Made by a program: the position numbers and the translations under genes. From assembly GCA_020052215.1 (NCBI GenBank), contig JAGVPN010000420.1:1-13451 (forward strand): DNA of 13,451 nt, given 5' to 3'. Positions 13,337 through 13,451 of this stretch are shown piece by piece. The notes under the pieces are model-generated. The model made no database searches, was not told the origin of the DNA, and worked only from the letters and a program-made list of their open reading frames with translations. Numbering within the stretch: position 1 is the stretch's first letter; every line of letters begins with the position of its first letter. This DNA comes from Syntrophobacterales bacterium. Lineage in GTDB: Bacteria; Desulfobacterota; Desulfobaccia; Desulfobaccales; 0-14-0-80-60-11.

Positions 13337-13451
13337 TTAAAGATGGCGCTGGCCATGCTCGATCTTCATACAACGGTCCATCACCACCTGGAGGCCGGCC
13401 TGTTTGGCTTGGCGGGCCGAGTGGGGTTCTTCCAGCCCCTGCTGCATCCAC
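13337..13451 (-). CDS. CoA-binding protein, YccU type (3' end only)
   Basis: Only the last 37 residues and the TAA stop are inside the window. They run WMQQGLEEPHSARQAKQ, then AGLQVVMDRCMKIEHG. This closely follows the end of YccU-family CoA-binding proteins (Rossmann fold), where a strand ending in WMQ-G leads into a helix and then a VVM-(N/D)-RC strand ending in an IE motif. These small cytosolic proteins bind CoA; their exact job is not settled. The gene starts beyond the right edge. Confidence 0.8.
   Translation of the reverse strand, partial: WMQQGLEEPHSARQAKQAGLQVVMDRCMKIEHGQRHL

Overview
This is a GC-rich stretch of bacterial chromosome in which every supported gene lies on the minus strand, so genes are read from the right end of the window to the left. 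The gene set is a two-subunit oxygen-labile class I fumarase, a B12-binding radical SAM enzyme, a small CspA-type protein, a glycine-tailed RRM protein, ComM and a class A penicillin-binding protein. Together with intergenic DNA crowded with short palindromic repeats, this suggests an anaerobic Gram-negative bacterium, most likely Desulfobacterota (former Deltaproteobacteria). That placement is an inference from gene content and style; there is no rRNA or other marker here.

Layout in transcription order (right to left). 13451-13337: 3' end of a YccU-type CoA-binding protein. 13280-12918: a small protein with a four-fold beta repeat. 12917-12100: no convincing gene, only several palindromic repeats and a likely comM promoter. 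12099-10573: comM, followed by a 179-bp inverted-repeat element and a second, diverged copy of the last 58 comM codons (10380-10204). 9922-9674: a conserved-looking 82-aa protein of unknown function, flanked by repeat-filled DNA. 9187-6830: penicillin-binding protein 1A. 6829-6607: a nested inverted-repeat element. 6606-3447: fumarase alpha, fumarase beta, a soluble sensor histidine kinase and a 66-aa coiled-coil protein, probably one transcription unit. 3372-2914: membrane-anchored protein with an NTF2-like domain. 2619-2416: cold shock protein with its own promoter and a structured leader of about 150 nt. 2203-1913: RRM protein, then a probable terminator. 1763-225: B12-binding radical SAM protein. 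224-1: repeats only.

Functionally the window is mostly housekeeping: fumarate/malate interconversion, peptidoglycan synthesis, processing of DNA during transformation, and RNA chaperones. The fumarase-kinase-coiled-coil cluster is the only strong operon; the kinase has no response regulator in the window.

The most interesting content is not the proteins. (1) comM has a duplicated tail whose differences from the working copy are almost all synonymous, with an inverted-repeat element between the two copies; this looks like the scar of an element that brought its own replacement 3' end. (2) At least five intergenic sites carry a 'twin hairpin' architecture in which two adjacent perfect stems recur while the stem sequences change. 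Three of these sites share a downstream motif in the same orientation. (3) The cold shock gene has a leader with a hairpin followed by nine U's, suggesting transcription attenuation.
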